DNA of 64,000 nt from Pararhodobacter zhoushanensis (lineage in GTDB: Bacteria > Pseudomonadota > Alphaproteobacteria > Rhodobacterales > Rhodobacteraceae): positions 1,036,001-1,100,000 of the forward strand of contig NZ_JAPDFL010000001.1 of NCBI RefSeq assembly GCF_025949695.1. Direction: 5' to 3'. Below are positions 8,288-16,813 of this stretch, in pieces. The notes under the pieces are model-generated. The model had not been told where the DNA came from, searched no databases, and saw only the letters and a list, made by a program, of their open reading frames with translations. The translations under genes were made by a program, and so were the position numbers. Numbering within the stretch: position 1 is the stretch's first letter; every line of letters starts with the position of its first letter.

Positions 8288-9949
8288 ATGCATCCGATTC
8301 TGATCCTCATCAATCTGGCCGCGGCGGTCATGCTGCTGCTTTACGCCGTGCGCATGGTGCGCACCGGAATCGAGCGCGCGCATGGCGCGGCGCTGCGTGA
8401 CCGGCTGCAGGGCGCGGCGGGCAGCCGCATCGGGGCTGCGGCGGCGGGCGGCGTGCTGGCGATGCTGTTGCAGAGCGCGACGGCGGTGGGCGTGCTGGCG
8501 GCAGGCTTTGCGGCCAGCGGCGTGATCGGCGTGGCGACGGGTCTGGCGGCGCTCTTGGGCGCGGATCTGGGCTCGGCGCTGGTGGTGCGGTTGCTGGCGC
8601 TGGACCTGAAGGCGCTGGTGCCGGTGCTGATCCTGACCGGCTGCGTGCTGTTTCTGAAGATCGAGACCCGCCGCGCCAAGCAATATGGCCGGATCATTCT
8701 GGGCATCGGCTTTGTGCTGCTGTCACTGCAGATGATCAGTCAGGCGACCGAACCCCTGCGCGATTCCGCCGCTCTGCCGGTAGCGATGGAGTATCTGGGC
8801 CGTGACCCGCTGACCGCTTTCGTGCTGGCGATGCTGCTGGCCTGGGCAGTGCATTCCTCGGTCGCGATGGTGCTCTTGCTGGCGGCACTGGCGCAAAGCG
8901 GGGCGCTGCCGATGGCGGCGGCGCTGCCGATGCTGCTGGGCGCGAATACCGGCGGCGCGCTGATCGCCGTCTGGCTGACGCGCGGGATGGTGCCGGTCGC
9001 GCGGCGTATCCCCTTGGGCAACCTACTGCTGCGGGGCGCGGCGGCGCTGGCGTTGCTGGCGGTGGTCGCGGTGACGGGTGTCGAGCTGCCGGCGTGGCTG
9101 GGCCAAGGTGAAGCGGTGCGCATCGTCAACGGGCATCTGTTGTTCAACGCCGTGGTTGTCATCTTCGCCCTGCCGCTGATCGCCCCGGCGATCACGCTGG
9201 CCGCGCTTGTCGCGCCGGTCTTGCCTGAACCGATCCAGCCCGGCCAGCGCCGCAAATCCGCACTGGACCGCGCGACGCTGGCGCTGCCGCAGCTGGCGCT
9301 GGCCTCGGCCAAGCGGGAATTGTTGCTGATGGGGGCCGCGCTGGAGGAAATGCTGCGCCCTGCGCCCGAGATGTTGAGAACCCCGACGCCCGAGATCATC
9401 GCCACCGCGACGATGCTGGACGACGAGATGAACCGCCGCCACGCCGACATCAAACTGTTCCTTGCGGCGCTCGGTGAAGGCGGTCTCGACCCCGCCGAGG
9501 CGCGCGAGTCGCTGCAACTGACTGGCCTTGCGATCAATCTGGAGCACGCGGGCGATATCGTCGCCAAGACGCTTGCACCGCTGGCGCAAAAGAAAGTGGC
9601 GAGCGGACGGCAGTTCTCGCAGGTCGGCATGGAAGAGCTGCTGGCGATGCACACGCGGGTGATGGTGAACCTGCAGCTGGCGATGAATGTGCTGATCTCG
9701 GGCGATCCCGACGCGGCGCGTCGGTTGATGCGCGAGAAGGAAGTGATGCGGGCGCTGGAACGCGACAGCCATCAGGCGCATCTGGCCCGGTTGAGCGCGG
9801 GCAACCCCGAGAGCCTTGCCACCAGCCACTGGCATCTTGAGGCGCTGCGCGCGCTCAAAGAGATCAACTCGCTGCTGGTGTCCGTGGCCGTGCCGATCCT
9901 TGAGGAACGCGGCGAAGTGCTGCGCTCGCGGCTCGCGCCCGGTCAGTAA
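8288..9949 (+). CDS. Na/Pi cotransporter family protein with C-terminal PhoU-like region
   Basis: A 553-residue protein starting at ATG 8288. The N-terminal half contains two NptA/PNaS repeats, seen as membrane segments and the duplicated QS-motif stretches LLQSATAVGVLAAGF and AVHSSVAMVLLLAAL. The C-terminal part (from about residue 340) is a helical, charged PhoU-like domain. Members take up inorganic phosphate with sodium or modulate phosphate balance. It follows the RpiR gene by ten bases and so may share its transcript. It converges with the prepilin peptidase gene, leaving only 8 bp between stops and no clear hairpin. Confidence 0.88.
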   Translation: MHPILILINLAAAVMLLLYAVRMVRTGIERAHGAALRDRLQGAAGSRIGAAAAGGVLAMLLQSATAVGVLAAGFAASGVIGVATGLAALLGADLGSALVVRLLALDLKALVPVLILTGCVLFLKIETRRAKQYGRIILGIGFVLLSLQMISQATEPLRDSAALPVAMEYLGRDPLTAFVLAMLLAWAVHSSVAMVLLLAALAQSGALPMAAALPMLLGANTGGALIAVWLTRGMVPVARRIPLGNLLLRGAAALALLAVVAVTGVELPAWLGQGEAVRIVNGHLLFNAVVVIFALPLIAPAITLAALVAPVLPEPIQPGQRRKSALDRATLALPQLALASAKRELLLMGAALEEMLRPAPEMLRTPTPEIIATATMLDDEMNRRHADIKLFLAALGEGGLDPAEARESLQLTGLAINLEHAGDIVAKTLAPLAQKKVASGRQFSQVGMEELLAMHTRVMVNLQLAMNVLISGDPDAARRLMREKEVMRALERDSHQAHLARLSAGNPESLATSHWHLEALRALKEINSLLVSVAVPILEERGEVLRSRLAPGQ

Positions 9950-9957
9950 TCGGGCGG

Positions 9958-10722
9958 TCAGTAGGCGCTGGGCAGCACCGCCACCAGCGCACCCGCCAGC
10001 GCCAAAGCCGCCCCGAACGGCAGGCGCCCCAGCCGTCGCAGGCTGCGCCCCTTGCGGCGGGCGCGCAGCAGGGCCAGCGTCAGGGCGGTTCCGGCGGCGA
10101 AGAGCACCACCAGCGGCAGGCGCACCGGTCCCAGTGCCAGACCAAGGGCGGCGATCAGGAGCACGTCGCCCAGCCCCATCCCCTCGCGTCCCGTGCGCCA
10201 GTTGTACAGCGTGCGGACCAGCCAGAACGCCCCGCCCCCCAGCGCAGCCCCCCACAGCGCGGTGGTCAGCCGCTCGCTGAGGTCGGGCCAGCCGGTGCCA
10301 TCCCCGACCAGCGCCAGCGCCAGGCCAAGGGCTGCGGTCAGCGCCATCAGTGGCTCGGGCAGGCGAAAGCGGCGCAGATCGGCCAGCGCCAGCGCCAGCA
10401 GCGACCACATCCACGCCGCCAGCAGCAGCGCGCGTGCCGGGTCCGGCGCGACCCAGGCCGCCGCCGCGCCCATCACCAGCCCGGTGAGTTCGGCCTGCCA
10501 CAGCACCGGCGGGATGCGCGCATTGCAGTGGCCGCAGCGCCCGCGCAACAGCGGATAGGACAGCAGCGGCACCAGATCCCGCGCCCGCAGCGTCGTGTTG
10601 CACGCCACGCAGCGCGACCGGGCCAGCGCCAGCGGCTCACCCCGCAACAGGCGCTCGGCGGCCAGCGCCGCGAAAGAGCCCATCGCCGCGCCCAGCAGGG
10701 CCAGAAGGACCATGATGCTCAT
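9958..10722 (-). CDS. gspO: Prepilin peptidase (type II secretion, A24 aspartic protease)
   Basis: A 254-residue polytopic membrane protease that cleaves the leader of type IV prepilin-like proteins and usually N-methylates them. It has the two CxxC pairs of the methyltransferase/zinc domain (Cys38/Cys41 and Cys63/Cys66). The two catalytic aspartates are Asp115 in LADLRRFRLP and Asp186 in GMGLGD. It is divergent from gspG, with 99 bp between starts, and its natural substrates are the pseudopilins GspG-K encoded opposite. No other peptidase gene is in the window. Confidence 0.92.
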   Translation of the reverse strand: MSIMVLLALLGAAMGSFAALAAERLLRGEPLALARSRCVACNTTLRARDLVPLLSYPLLRGRCGHCNARIPPVLWQAELTGLVMGAAAAWVAPDPARALLLAAWMWSLLALALADLRRFRLPEPLMALTAALGLALALVGDGTGWPDLSERLTTALWGAALGGGAFWLVRTLYNWRTGREGMGLGDVLLIAALGLALGPVRLPLVVLFAAGTALTLALLRARRKGRSLRRLGRLPFGAALALAGALVAVLPSAY

Positions 10723-10757
10723 GCCGCGTTTCCAACGCCTTGGGAGCGGCGTCGCGG

Positions 10758-10786
10758 TTGTGATGCGCGCGACGCGGGGCTAGTCT
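10758..10786 (+). promoter_or_regulatory. Candidate sigma-70-type promoter for gspG operon
   Basis: TTGTGA at 10758-10763 and TAGTCT at 10781-10786 are separated by 17 bp and lie 36 bp before the gspG start. They match the -35 and -10 consensus at four and three positions, so this is a weak by-eye call. Confidence 0.3.
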
Positions 10787-10821
10787 GCGGCGAAGTGCGT
10801 GTAAGCAGGCAGGGGTTGGGC

Positions 10822-11298
10822 ATGGCGACGGACGCTATCAAGGGGCGGGGCAAGGTCAAGAACCGAAAGGCGTTGCGCCGCGATGCCGGTCTGACATTGA
10901 TTGAACTGATGGTTGTCGTGGTCATTCTGGCGCTGCTGGCCGTGGTCATCGTGCCGCGCGTCATCGACCGCCCCGATCAAGCCCGCGCGGCGCGCGCACA
11001 GGCCGATATTGCAGCGATCAGCTCGGCGCTGAACCTCTACCGGCTGGATTCGGGCAGCTATCCGACCTCGGATCAGGGGCTGGCCGCGCTGGTCACCCGC
11101 CCGACCTCGGCCCCGGTTCCGGCCAACTGGTCGGACGGCGGCTATCTTGATCGGGTGCCGGATGATCCCTGGGGCCGCGCGTATCTCTACCTCTCGCCCG
11201 GTGTTCACGGGCCGTTTGACATCGTCAGCTATGGCGCCGACGGGCGCAGCGGAGGCAGTGGCGCCGATGCGGATCTCACCAGCTGGCAGGCCGAATAG
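10822..11298 (+). CDS. gspG: Type II secretion major pseudopilin GspG
   Basis: A 158-residue pseudopilin, the main subunit of the periplasmic piston of the type II secretion system. The type III leader ends at Gly23, followed by LTLIELMVVVVILALLAV with Glu28 at the required +5 position. The C-terminal part carries the GspG calcium-loop pattern with SYPTSDQGLAAL, DPWGRAYLY and SYGADGRSGG. The start at 10822 gives a normal 23-residue leader; the open frame extends upstream without a better start. The downstream gspH begins inside its last 32 bases. Confidence 0.95.
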   Translation: MATDAIKGRGKVKNRKALRRDAGLTLIELMVVVVILALLAVVIVPRVIDRPDQARAARAQADIAAISSALNLYRLDSGSYPTSDQGLAALVTRPTSAPVPANWSDGGYLDRVPDDPWGRAYLYLSPGVHGPFDIVSYGADGRSGGSGADADLTSWQAE

Positions 11299-11782
11299 AC
11301 GGCGGCGGTCAGCGTCAGGGTTCACGCTGATCGAGCTGCTGGTCGTCATCACCCTCATCGCCATTCTGGCCGTCGGCACCGGGCTGAGCGCCGGTGGCGT
11401 CTTCGCGCGCCCCTCGGGCGTGTCGGACGCCGCGCGGTTGGAGCAGGGCATTGAGCGCGCGCGTGACGCGGCTTTGCTGGGACGGACGGTAACGGGGATC
11501 TATCCGCGCGCCGATGGCTGGGTGTTGGCCAAGTTGGACAGCGCGGGCACTTGGGTGAGGATCGGCGCGCCGCTGGTGCTGCGCGGGGCCTCGGTCAGTT
11601 GGCAGATCGACGGGCGGCCCTATCTGCCCGGCCTCACCGCGCCGCGCGCGCAGGACGCGCCACCGATCCGCTTTGCCGCGGACGGACGCAGCACGCCGTT
11701 TACGGTGGCGCTGTCGAGCGGCACCACGCGGCGCACCTGCTCGGCTGCAAACGCGGAGGCCCTGCAATGCGCCGCGCCGTAA
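11267..11782 (+). CDS. gspH: Type II secretion minor pseudopilin GspH
   Basis: A 171-residue minor pseudopilin, a component of the piston tip. The leader is unusually basic (MRISPAGRPNRRRRSASG) and is cleaved after Gly18, before FTLIELLVVITLIAILAVG, with Glu23 at +5. The ATG at 11267 is chosen because it gives a short leader and translational overlap with gspG. The C-terminal GspH domain is poorly conserved, so the assignment rests on the N-terminus and gene order G-H-I-J-K. Two cysteines near the C-terminus (CSAANAEALQC) could form a disulphide. Confidence 0.88.
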   Translation: MRISPAGRPNRRRRSASGFTLIELLVVITLIAILAVGTGLSAGGVFARPSGVSDAARLEQGIERARDAALLGRTVTGIYPRADGWVLAKLDSAGTWVRIGAPLVLRGASVSWQIDGRPYLPGLTAPRAQDAPPIRFAADGRSTPFTVALSSGTTRRTCSAANAEALQCAAP

Positions 11783-12126
11783 AGGGGTTCACGCTGATCG
11801 AACTGGCGGTGGCCGTGGCGATTCTCGCCATCGGGACGGTGGCGGCCTATCGCAGCTTTGACAGCGCGCAGCGGGGTATCGGCGGGCAGCTGGACCGGGC
11901 CTTTGCCAGCGAAGTGGCGCTGAACCGTGCGGCGATGGTGCGGCTGCTGGGCGGTGCGGCGGCGCAGGACTTGCCCCCGCGCGAAACGATGGGCGGCACC
12001 GTGTGGGACGTGGACCAGCAGGTCACCAGCACCAGCGCCGGGTTGATGGAAGTGACGATCGTGGTCAGTGCCGACGGTCGCCCCGGTGCGCGCTATGTTG
12101 TCGCCGTGCCCCGGCAGGCGCGCTGA
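11767..12126 (+). CDS. gspI: Type II secretion minor pseudopilin GspI
   Basis: A 119-residue minor pseudopilin. The leader MRRAVKG is cleaved before FTLIELAVAVAILAIGTVAAY, with Glu12 at +5. The total length matches GspI, which is short in this family. It starts 16 bases inside gspH, and its stop overlaps the gspJ start (TGATG). In known systems GspI, J and K form the tip complex of the pseudopilus. Confidence 0.9.
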   Translation: MRRAVKGFTLIELAVAVAILAIGTVAAYRSFDSAQRGIGGQLDRAFASEVALNRAAMVRLLGGAAAQDLPPRETMGGTVWDVDQQVTSTSAGLMEVTIVVSADGRPGARYVVAVPRQAR

Positions 12127-12632
12127 TGCGGCGCGGGTTTACCCTGATCGAGCTGCTGGTGGCGATGGCGATTCTGGCCGTCGTGTCGATCATGGGCGTG
12201 CAGGCGCTGAGCGGCGTGTTCTTTCAGCGCGAGATCCTGACACGGACGGATGCGCAGGCGGTTGCGGTGATCCGCACGCTGTCACTGCTGCGGCAGGATT
12301 TCGAGGCGGTGGTGCCACTGCCCGCAACGCTGGAGGAAACCGAGCTGGGGCTGGCGCTGGGGGACAACCGCATCACACTGGCGCGTGGCGGGTTGGCCGA
12401 GGTGCCGGGCGATGACGGGATCGGCGTCGCGGTGATCTTTTGGCGCGTGGAAGGCGGCGCTCTGGTCCGGGGCATGCAGGGCGGTGCGGCGCGGCAGATG
12501 CTGGACGGGGTGCGCGCGCTCAGCGTGGTGCAGATCGGACGCGAAGGCGAAGGCACCGGCCTGCCCCCCGGCCTGCGCCTGACCATCGAGACCGCGCGCT
12601 GGGGTGCGCTGGACGTGGTGGTCGTGCGATGA
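12126..12632 (+). CDS. gspJ: Type II secretion minor pseudopilin GspJ
   Basis: A 168-residue minor pseudopilin with the very short leader MRRG before FTLIELLVAMAILAVVSIMG and Glu9 at +5. The body has the GspJ pattern of alternating strands, with LLRQDFEAVVPLP after the helix, as usual in the family. It is tightly coupled to gspI (TGATG) and to gspK (ATGA). It would act with GspI and GspK at the pseudopilus tip in the periplasm. Confidence 0.9.
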   Translation: MRRGFTLIELLVAMAILAVVSIMGVQALSGVFFQREILTRTDAQAVAVIRTLSLLRQDFEAVVPLPATLEETELGLALGDNRITLARGGLAEVPGDDGIGVAVIFWRVEGGALVRGMQGGAARQMLDGVRALSVVQIGREGEGTGLPPGLRLTIETARWGALDVVVVR

Positions 12633-13483
12633 GGCAGCACCCGCGCGGTATGGCACTGATTCAGGCGCTGCTGATCGTCGCGGCCCTTGCCGCCGTTGCG
12701 ACCGCGCTGATGCTGCGGGCCGAACGCGCGCGCGAGCGGCTGGACTGGCGGCAGGGGGCCGAGCAGGCGACGCTCTACATCGGCAGCGCGGTTTCCCTGC
12801 TGCGCACCCGCTTGCCCGACGGTCCGGTGAACCGCCGTCAGGACTGGGCGCGACCGCGCGAGGGGATCGAGATTGATCGCGGGCTTTTGGCGTGGGAGAT
12901 CACCGATCTGTCAGGCCGCTTCAACCTCAATCTGCTAAAGGCCGATGAGGACGGGCGCTGGCATGCCGCATTTCGGACATTGGCCGAAGGGCAGGGCCTG
13001 TCCGACGATGCGATTGCTGACATTCTGGCCGCGATCGACAGCCGGGAAGACGCGGAACCGCTATCTGCTCCCCTGTTCCTGCGCGGGGTCGTGGGCGACG
13101 CGCGCGATGACTGGGACGCGTTGCTGCCCTTCCTCACCGCCTTGCCGCGCGCGACGGCGCTGAACATCAACACGATGTCCGACGCGGTATTCGCCGCGCT
13201 GACCCCGGATCTGCCCGGCCTGACCCGTGACACGATCCTGCGGCAGGTACAGCGCGAACCGGTCGACGAGATCGCCACGCTGAACACCTGGATCGCGCAG
13301 CGTTTGGGGGACGCGGTGGCCGCAGCCTTCGATGCGTTGCCGCTTGGGACGACCTCGCGCTACTTCGAGGCGCGTATCGAGGCGCGGCTTGACACCCTTG
13401 CCCTGCGCCGGTCTGTTGTAATTGACACGGGCGGGCCTGAGGGTGACAGCGCCGTGTTGATGTCGTTGCCCGAGTTGCCCTGA
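12629..13483 (+). CDS. gspK: Type II secretion minor pseudopilin GspK
   Basis: A 284-residue pseudopilin that caps the pseudopilus. The leader MRQHPRG precedes MALIQALLIVAALAAVATAL. Position +5 is Gln12 rather than glutamate, which fits GspK, the pseudopilin known to lack Glu5. The large globular domain holds the helix-hairpin-like stretch ALNINTMSDAVFAALTPDLPG, typical of GspK. The ATG overlaps the gspJ stop and the TGA overlaps the gspL start. Confidence 0.93.
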   Translation: MRQHPRGMALIQALLIVAALAAVATALMLRAERARERLDWRQGAEQATLYIGSAVSLLRTRLPDGPVNRRQDWARPREGIEIDRGLLAWEITDLSGRFNLNLLKADEDGRWHAAFRTLAEGQGLSDDAIADILAAIDSREDAEPLSAPLFLRGVVGDARDDWDALLPFLTALPRATALNINTMSDAVFAALTPDLPGLTRDTILRQVQREPVDEIATLNTWIAQRLGDAVAAAFDALPLGTTSRYFEARIEARLDTLALRRSVVIDTGGPEGDSAVLMSLPELP

Positions 13484-14646
13484 TGCCCCCTGTCGCCCCC
13501 TCCCGCCGCCGCCGAGCCGCCCCGCCCGCGACCTGGCGTCTGGGCGAGGATGCGCCACCCTCCGGGCCGTTCATCGCCTTGGTGCCCGGTGCCGATGCGC
13601 CCCTGATCACGCTGAGCCTGCCCGCTGCGCTGAAGGGCGCCGCGCGCGAGGATGTCGCGCGGCGACAGGCGCAGGACCGGCTGGGCGCGGGGCTCGAGGT
13701 GCGCCCGGCGCGGCTGGCCGGGGCCGATGACTGGACCCGCGTCGCGGTGGCCGAACGCGCGGCGGTATTGCGCTGGCGCGCGGCACTGGGCTCAGCCGCG
13801 CCGCGCTGCCGGGGGCTGGTGCCCGATTACCTCGCCTTGCCCACCGCGCCGGGACTGTGGTCCGTGCAGGCGGACCGCGATGGCGTGACGGCCCGGCTGG
13901 GCGTCGGCGACGGGTTTAGCGCCGAGCATCCGCTGGCGCTGCGCATGCTGACCTTGGCACTGTCCGAGGCCCGCGCGACCAGCGCGGCACCGGGCGCGGT
14001 GTTGCTGACGGGCGAGGCGGGCGCGGCCTATGCCACACTGTTCGACGGGGTGACGCTGGCGCGCGCGGCAGGGGATCTGCCGGCTGCGATGAAACCGGTG
14101 GTGCTGGAAAATAGCGAAGAATCCGTCGATTTCGCCCGCGATCCCCGCGCCGACGCCGTGGGGGTCGAGGCGCGGTTGCGCAGGCTGATGTGGCCTGCGG
14201 TTCTGGTGCTGCTGGGCGCTTTGGGCTGGGCCGGGGCGCAGGCGCTGGCGATCCGCAACGACCGCGCGCTGGCCGTGGCCGTGCAGGCCGAGACGCTGGC
14301 CGCCGTGCGCCGGGATGTGCTGCCGTCGGGGCCGATCCTTGACCTGCAGGTGCAGGTCACCCGCGAGATCGAGCGCCGCCGCGCCGCTACGGCTCCCGTC
14401 GCCGCGCCCACCGGCCCGCTGGACCTGCTGCGCGCCGCCGCGCCGGTGCTGGCCGGGGGCGAGGTGCAGTCGGTATCGCTGGGGATTGACGGGTTGAGCG
14501 CCGCGCTGCGCGTCCCCGATTTCCGCGCGCTCGACGCGCTGGCGGGCGCGCTGGCCGAGGTCGGTGTCACCGCGCGCACCACCCGCTCGGGCATCGACCC
14601 CGACGGCGGCGTCGCCGCGACCCTGTCGCTGGAGGTCGCGCCATGA
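13483..14646 (+). CDS. gspL: Type II secretion inner-membrane platform protein GspL
   Basis: A 387-residue bitopic protein. It has a cytoplasmic actin-like region of about 235 residues, one membrane helix (about 236-256, MWPAVLVLLGALGWAGAQAL), then a periplasmic domain ending in a ferredoxin-like fold. GspL recruits the GspE ATPase to the membrane and pairs with GspM. The N-terminus is proline- and arginine-rich (MPPVAPSRRRRAAPP). Identification rests on size, topology and position between gspK and gspM, since the sequence diverges strongly from enterobacterial GspL. Confidence 0.85.
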   Translation: MPPVAPSRRRRAAPPATWRLGEDAPPSGPFIALVPGADAPLITLSLPAALKGAAREDVARRQAQDRLGAGLEVRPARLAGADDWTRVAVAERAAVLRWRAALGSAAPRCRGLVPDYLALPTAPGLWSVQADRDGVTARLGVGDGFSAEHPLALRMLTLALSEARATSAAPGAVLLTGEAGAAYATLFDGVTLARAAGDLPAAMKPVVLENSEESVDFARDPRADAVGVEARLRRLMWPAVLVLLGALGWAGAQALAIRNDRALAVAVQAETLAAVRRDVLPSGPILDLQVQVTREIERRRAATAPVAAPTGPLDLLRAAAPVLAGGEVQSVSLGIDGLSAALRVPDFRALDALAGALAEVGVTARTTRSGIDPDGGVAATLSLEVAP

Positions 14647-15139
14647 TCGCTGCGCTTGCCCGCGTTCTGGCCCTGCGCAGCCCGCGTGAACGGGTGTTGC
14701 TGGCGCTTCTGGCGCTGGGTGCGCTGCCGGTGGCCTTTGTCGCGCTGGTCGCCCTGCCGCTGATCGACGCCCGCGCCGCTGCCCGCGCGGATCTGACCGC
14801 CGCGCAAGCGGTGCGCGACTGGTACGCCGCGCGTCAGGGGGAGATCGCAGCGCTGCCGCGTCCCGGTGCCCCGCCCCCACAGAGCGCCCGGCCCCGGTGG
14901 GCCTTGGCGGGATCGAGCTGCGCCTGATCGACGCGCGCTTGCGCGATGCGGTGACCCTGCTCGCCAACGGCCCCAACGGGCGCGTGGCCCTGACGCTGGA
15001 CGCGGTGCCGTTCGGCGACTTGATGGGCTGGCTGGACGGGATCGAGGACGGCGCGGGCTACCGCGTCAACGCGCTGCAGGTGGAACGATCCGCGCCTGGC
15101 GAGGTTGATGCAGAGCTGCAACTGGAGCCGCTGCGATGA
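14643..15139 (+). CDS. gspM: Type II secretion protein GspM, apparent -1 frameshift
   Basis: The first frame gives a charged N-terminus and one membrane helix (VLLALLALGALPVAFVALVA), then runs out of frame and stops at 14927. The continuation lies in another frame and reads PVGLGGIELRLIDARLRDAV to a stop at 15139. Adding one C to the CCCCC run at 14874-14878 joins them into a 165-residue protein. That is the usual size of GspM, with a periplasmic ferredoxin-like domain. The start overlaps gspL and the restored stop overlaps the gspN start as ATGA, which supports an intact gene in the organism. Confidence 0.8.
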
Positions 15140-15615
15140 TCCGTGGGTTTGCCATCTTCCTTGGCCTCTGGCTGGGATTGTGCGTCGCTGTGCTGTTTGG
15201 CGGCTCGCTGGCGCATCTGCGGATGACCGGGCTGAGCCTGCCTGCGTGGGTTGACGGGGTCGCGGAGGACGCGGGGTTCACCGAAGGCCGGGGCACGCTG
15301 AACGGCGCGGCGCTGCACTGGCGCTTGAGCGGGTGGAGCGGGTTTGACGTCACCCTGACTGGCCCCGACTGGCAGGCGCAGGGCCGGGCCGAGCCGGAAG
15401 GGACAGCGCTGCGCATCACGCAGATCACCGGGATCGTGCCGCTGCGCTTTCTGGACGCAGGCGCGGGGGATCTGGCGCTTGAGGGCGGCGAGATGCTGGT
15501 CGGACTGGACGGCACGCTGCGCGACGGCCAGCTTGAGGGGCAGGCGCGGGGCAGTGATCCTGCCGGGCCGGTCACGCTGATCTGGGAAGACGGCTGGCGG
15601 CTGGTCAGCCGGTGA
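15136..15615 (+). CDS. gspN: Putative type II secretion protein GspN (short form)
   Basis: A 159-residue protein with an N-terminal membrane anchor (about residues 5-27), then a beta-rich periplasmic part containing LNGAALHWRLSGW and RFLDAGAGDLALEGGEML, similar in pattern to GspN. It is about 90 residues shorter than typical GspN proteins. It is last in the gspG-N operon and overlaps gspM by ATGA. Its 3' end overlaps the convergent gspF by 11 bases. The assignment is mainly by position and fold pattern; a different accessory protein is possible. Confidence 0.6.
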   Translation: MIRGFAIFLGLWLGLCVAVLFGGSLAHLRMTGLSLPAWVDGVAEDAGFTEGRGTLNGAALHWRLSGWSGFDVTLTGPDWQAQGRAEPEGTALRITQITGIVPLRFLDAGAGDLALEGGEMLVGLDGTLRDGQLEGQARGSDPAGPVTLIWEDGWRLVSR

Positions 15616-16813
15616 CCAGCGCCTGCATGTCAAAGATCGGCAGCAGGATGGCCAGCACGATGGTCAGCACCATGCCGCCGACGATCACCATCGATGCAGG
15701 CTCGATGATCACCGAGACGCGCTTGCGTTCGGTCCTGAGCCAGCTTTCCGCCAGCACCGCCGCGCGTTCGGTCATCGGGCCCAGCCGGGCCGAGGCCTCG
15801 CCCGCCTGCACCAGTTGCCGCGCGACAGGGTTGAGGAAGGGCAGGCGGGCCAGCGCCTGTGAAAGGCTTTCGCCGCGCTTGAGCGCTTCGCCCGCTTCCT
15901 CGGCCACGGCGCGGTAGCGGGTGATGTCCAGCACGCCGGCGGAAAAGCGCAGCGCCTCGGTCAGCGGCAGGCGCGAGTTGATCACCACGGCCAGCGTGCG
16001 CAGATACTGCGCCGCCGCCGCCATGCGCAGGAAGCGACCGATCAGCGGCAGGCGCAGCAACAGGGTGTCGCGGCGATCGCGCAGGCTGGGGGTGCGGTTG
16101 ACAGCGATGATCGCCGCAATCACCAGCCCCAACAGCGCCAGAAGCGCCAGCCAGTGATCGCGGATGGCATCGACGATGCCCATCACGGTGACGGTCAAGG
16201 GCGGCAGGGGGCGGCCTGATTCCTCGAACATGGCGATGATCTCGGGCGCGACGGTGGTCATCAGGATCGCGCAGACGACGATGGCGACGACGGTGACAAA
16301 GGCGGGGTAAACCAGGGCCGAGGTGATCGCCGCGCGGTCGCCGGCGCTGGTTTCCAGATGCTCGGCCAGCGTGTTGAACACCACCGCCAGATCGCCCGAT
16401 TGCTCGCCCGCCCGCACCGCCGCCGCGTACCACGCGGGCAGCGCCCCACCCGCACGGGTCAGCGCGTCGGCCATCGAATCGCCCTGCAGCAACCCGGCGC
16501 GGGCTTCGGCGGCCAGCCGTTCGATCCGTGCCGCCCCGGCGGCCCCCTGCACGGCCTCAAGCGCGGCGTCAGCCGACAGGCCAGCGCCCAGCAGGACTGC
16601 CATCTGCCGGGTGAAGACGCTGAGCAGATCGCGGTCGATGCGCCGCTCGCGTTTGCGCGCTTTGGTGGGGGTGCCCGCCTGCGCGTCCAGCGTCGCGGGC
16701 ATCAGGCCCAGCTCGACCACCCGCAGCGAGGCGTCGCTTTCATCCTCGGCCACCACCACGCCGCGCTTGCGTTTGCCGTCCGGCGTATAGGCGGTATAGG
16801 CGAAGGTTTTCAC
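15605..16813 (-). CDS. gspF: Type II secretion inner-membrane platform protein GspF
   Basis: A 402-residue protein with two repeated T2SSF domains and three membrane segments, typical of the polytopic platform protein. Family motifs are visible: FTRQMAVLLGAGLSADAALE at the first repeat, YLRTLAVVINSRLPLTEALR at the second, and the C-terminal PASMVIVGGMVLTIVLAILL. It is last in the gspC-D-E-F operon, and its start overlaps the gspE stop (ATGA). Its 3' end meets gspN head-on with no space for a terminator. Confidence 0.94.
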   Translation of the reverse strand: MKTFAYTAYTPDGKRKRGVVVAEDESDASLRVVELGLMPATLDAQAGTPTKARKRERRIDRDLLSVFTRQMAVLLGAGLSADAALEAVQGAAGAARIERLAAEARAGLLQGDSMADALTRAGGALPAWYAAAVRAGEQSGDLAVVFNTLAEHLETSAGDRAAITSALVYPAFVTVVAIVVCAILMTTVAPEIIAMFEESGRPLPPLTVTVMGIVDAIRDHWLALLALLGLVIAAIIAVNRTPSLRDRRDTLLLRLPLIGRFLRMAAAAQYLRTLAVVINSRLPLTEALRFSAGVLDITRYRAVAEEAGEALKRGESLSQALARLPFLNPVARQLVQAGEASARLGPMTERAAVLAESWLRTERKRVSVIIEPASMVIVGGMVLTIVLAILLPIFDMQALVTG

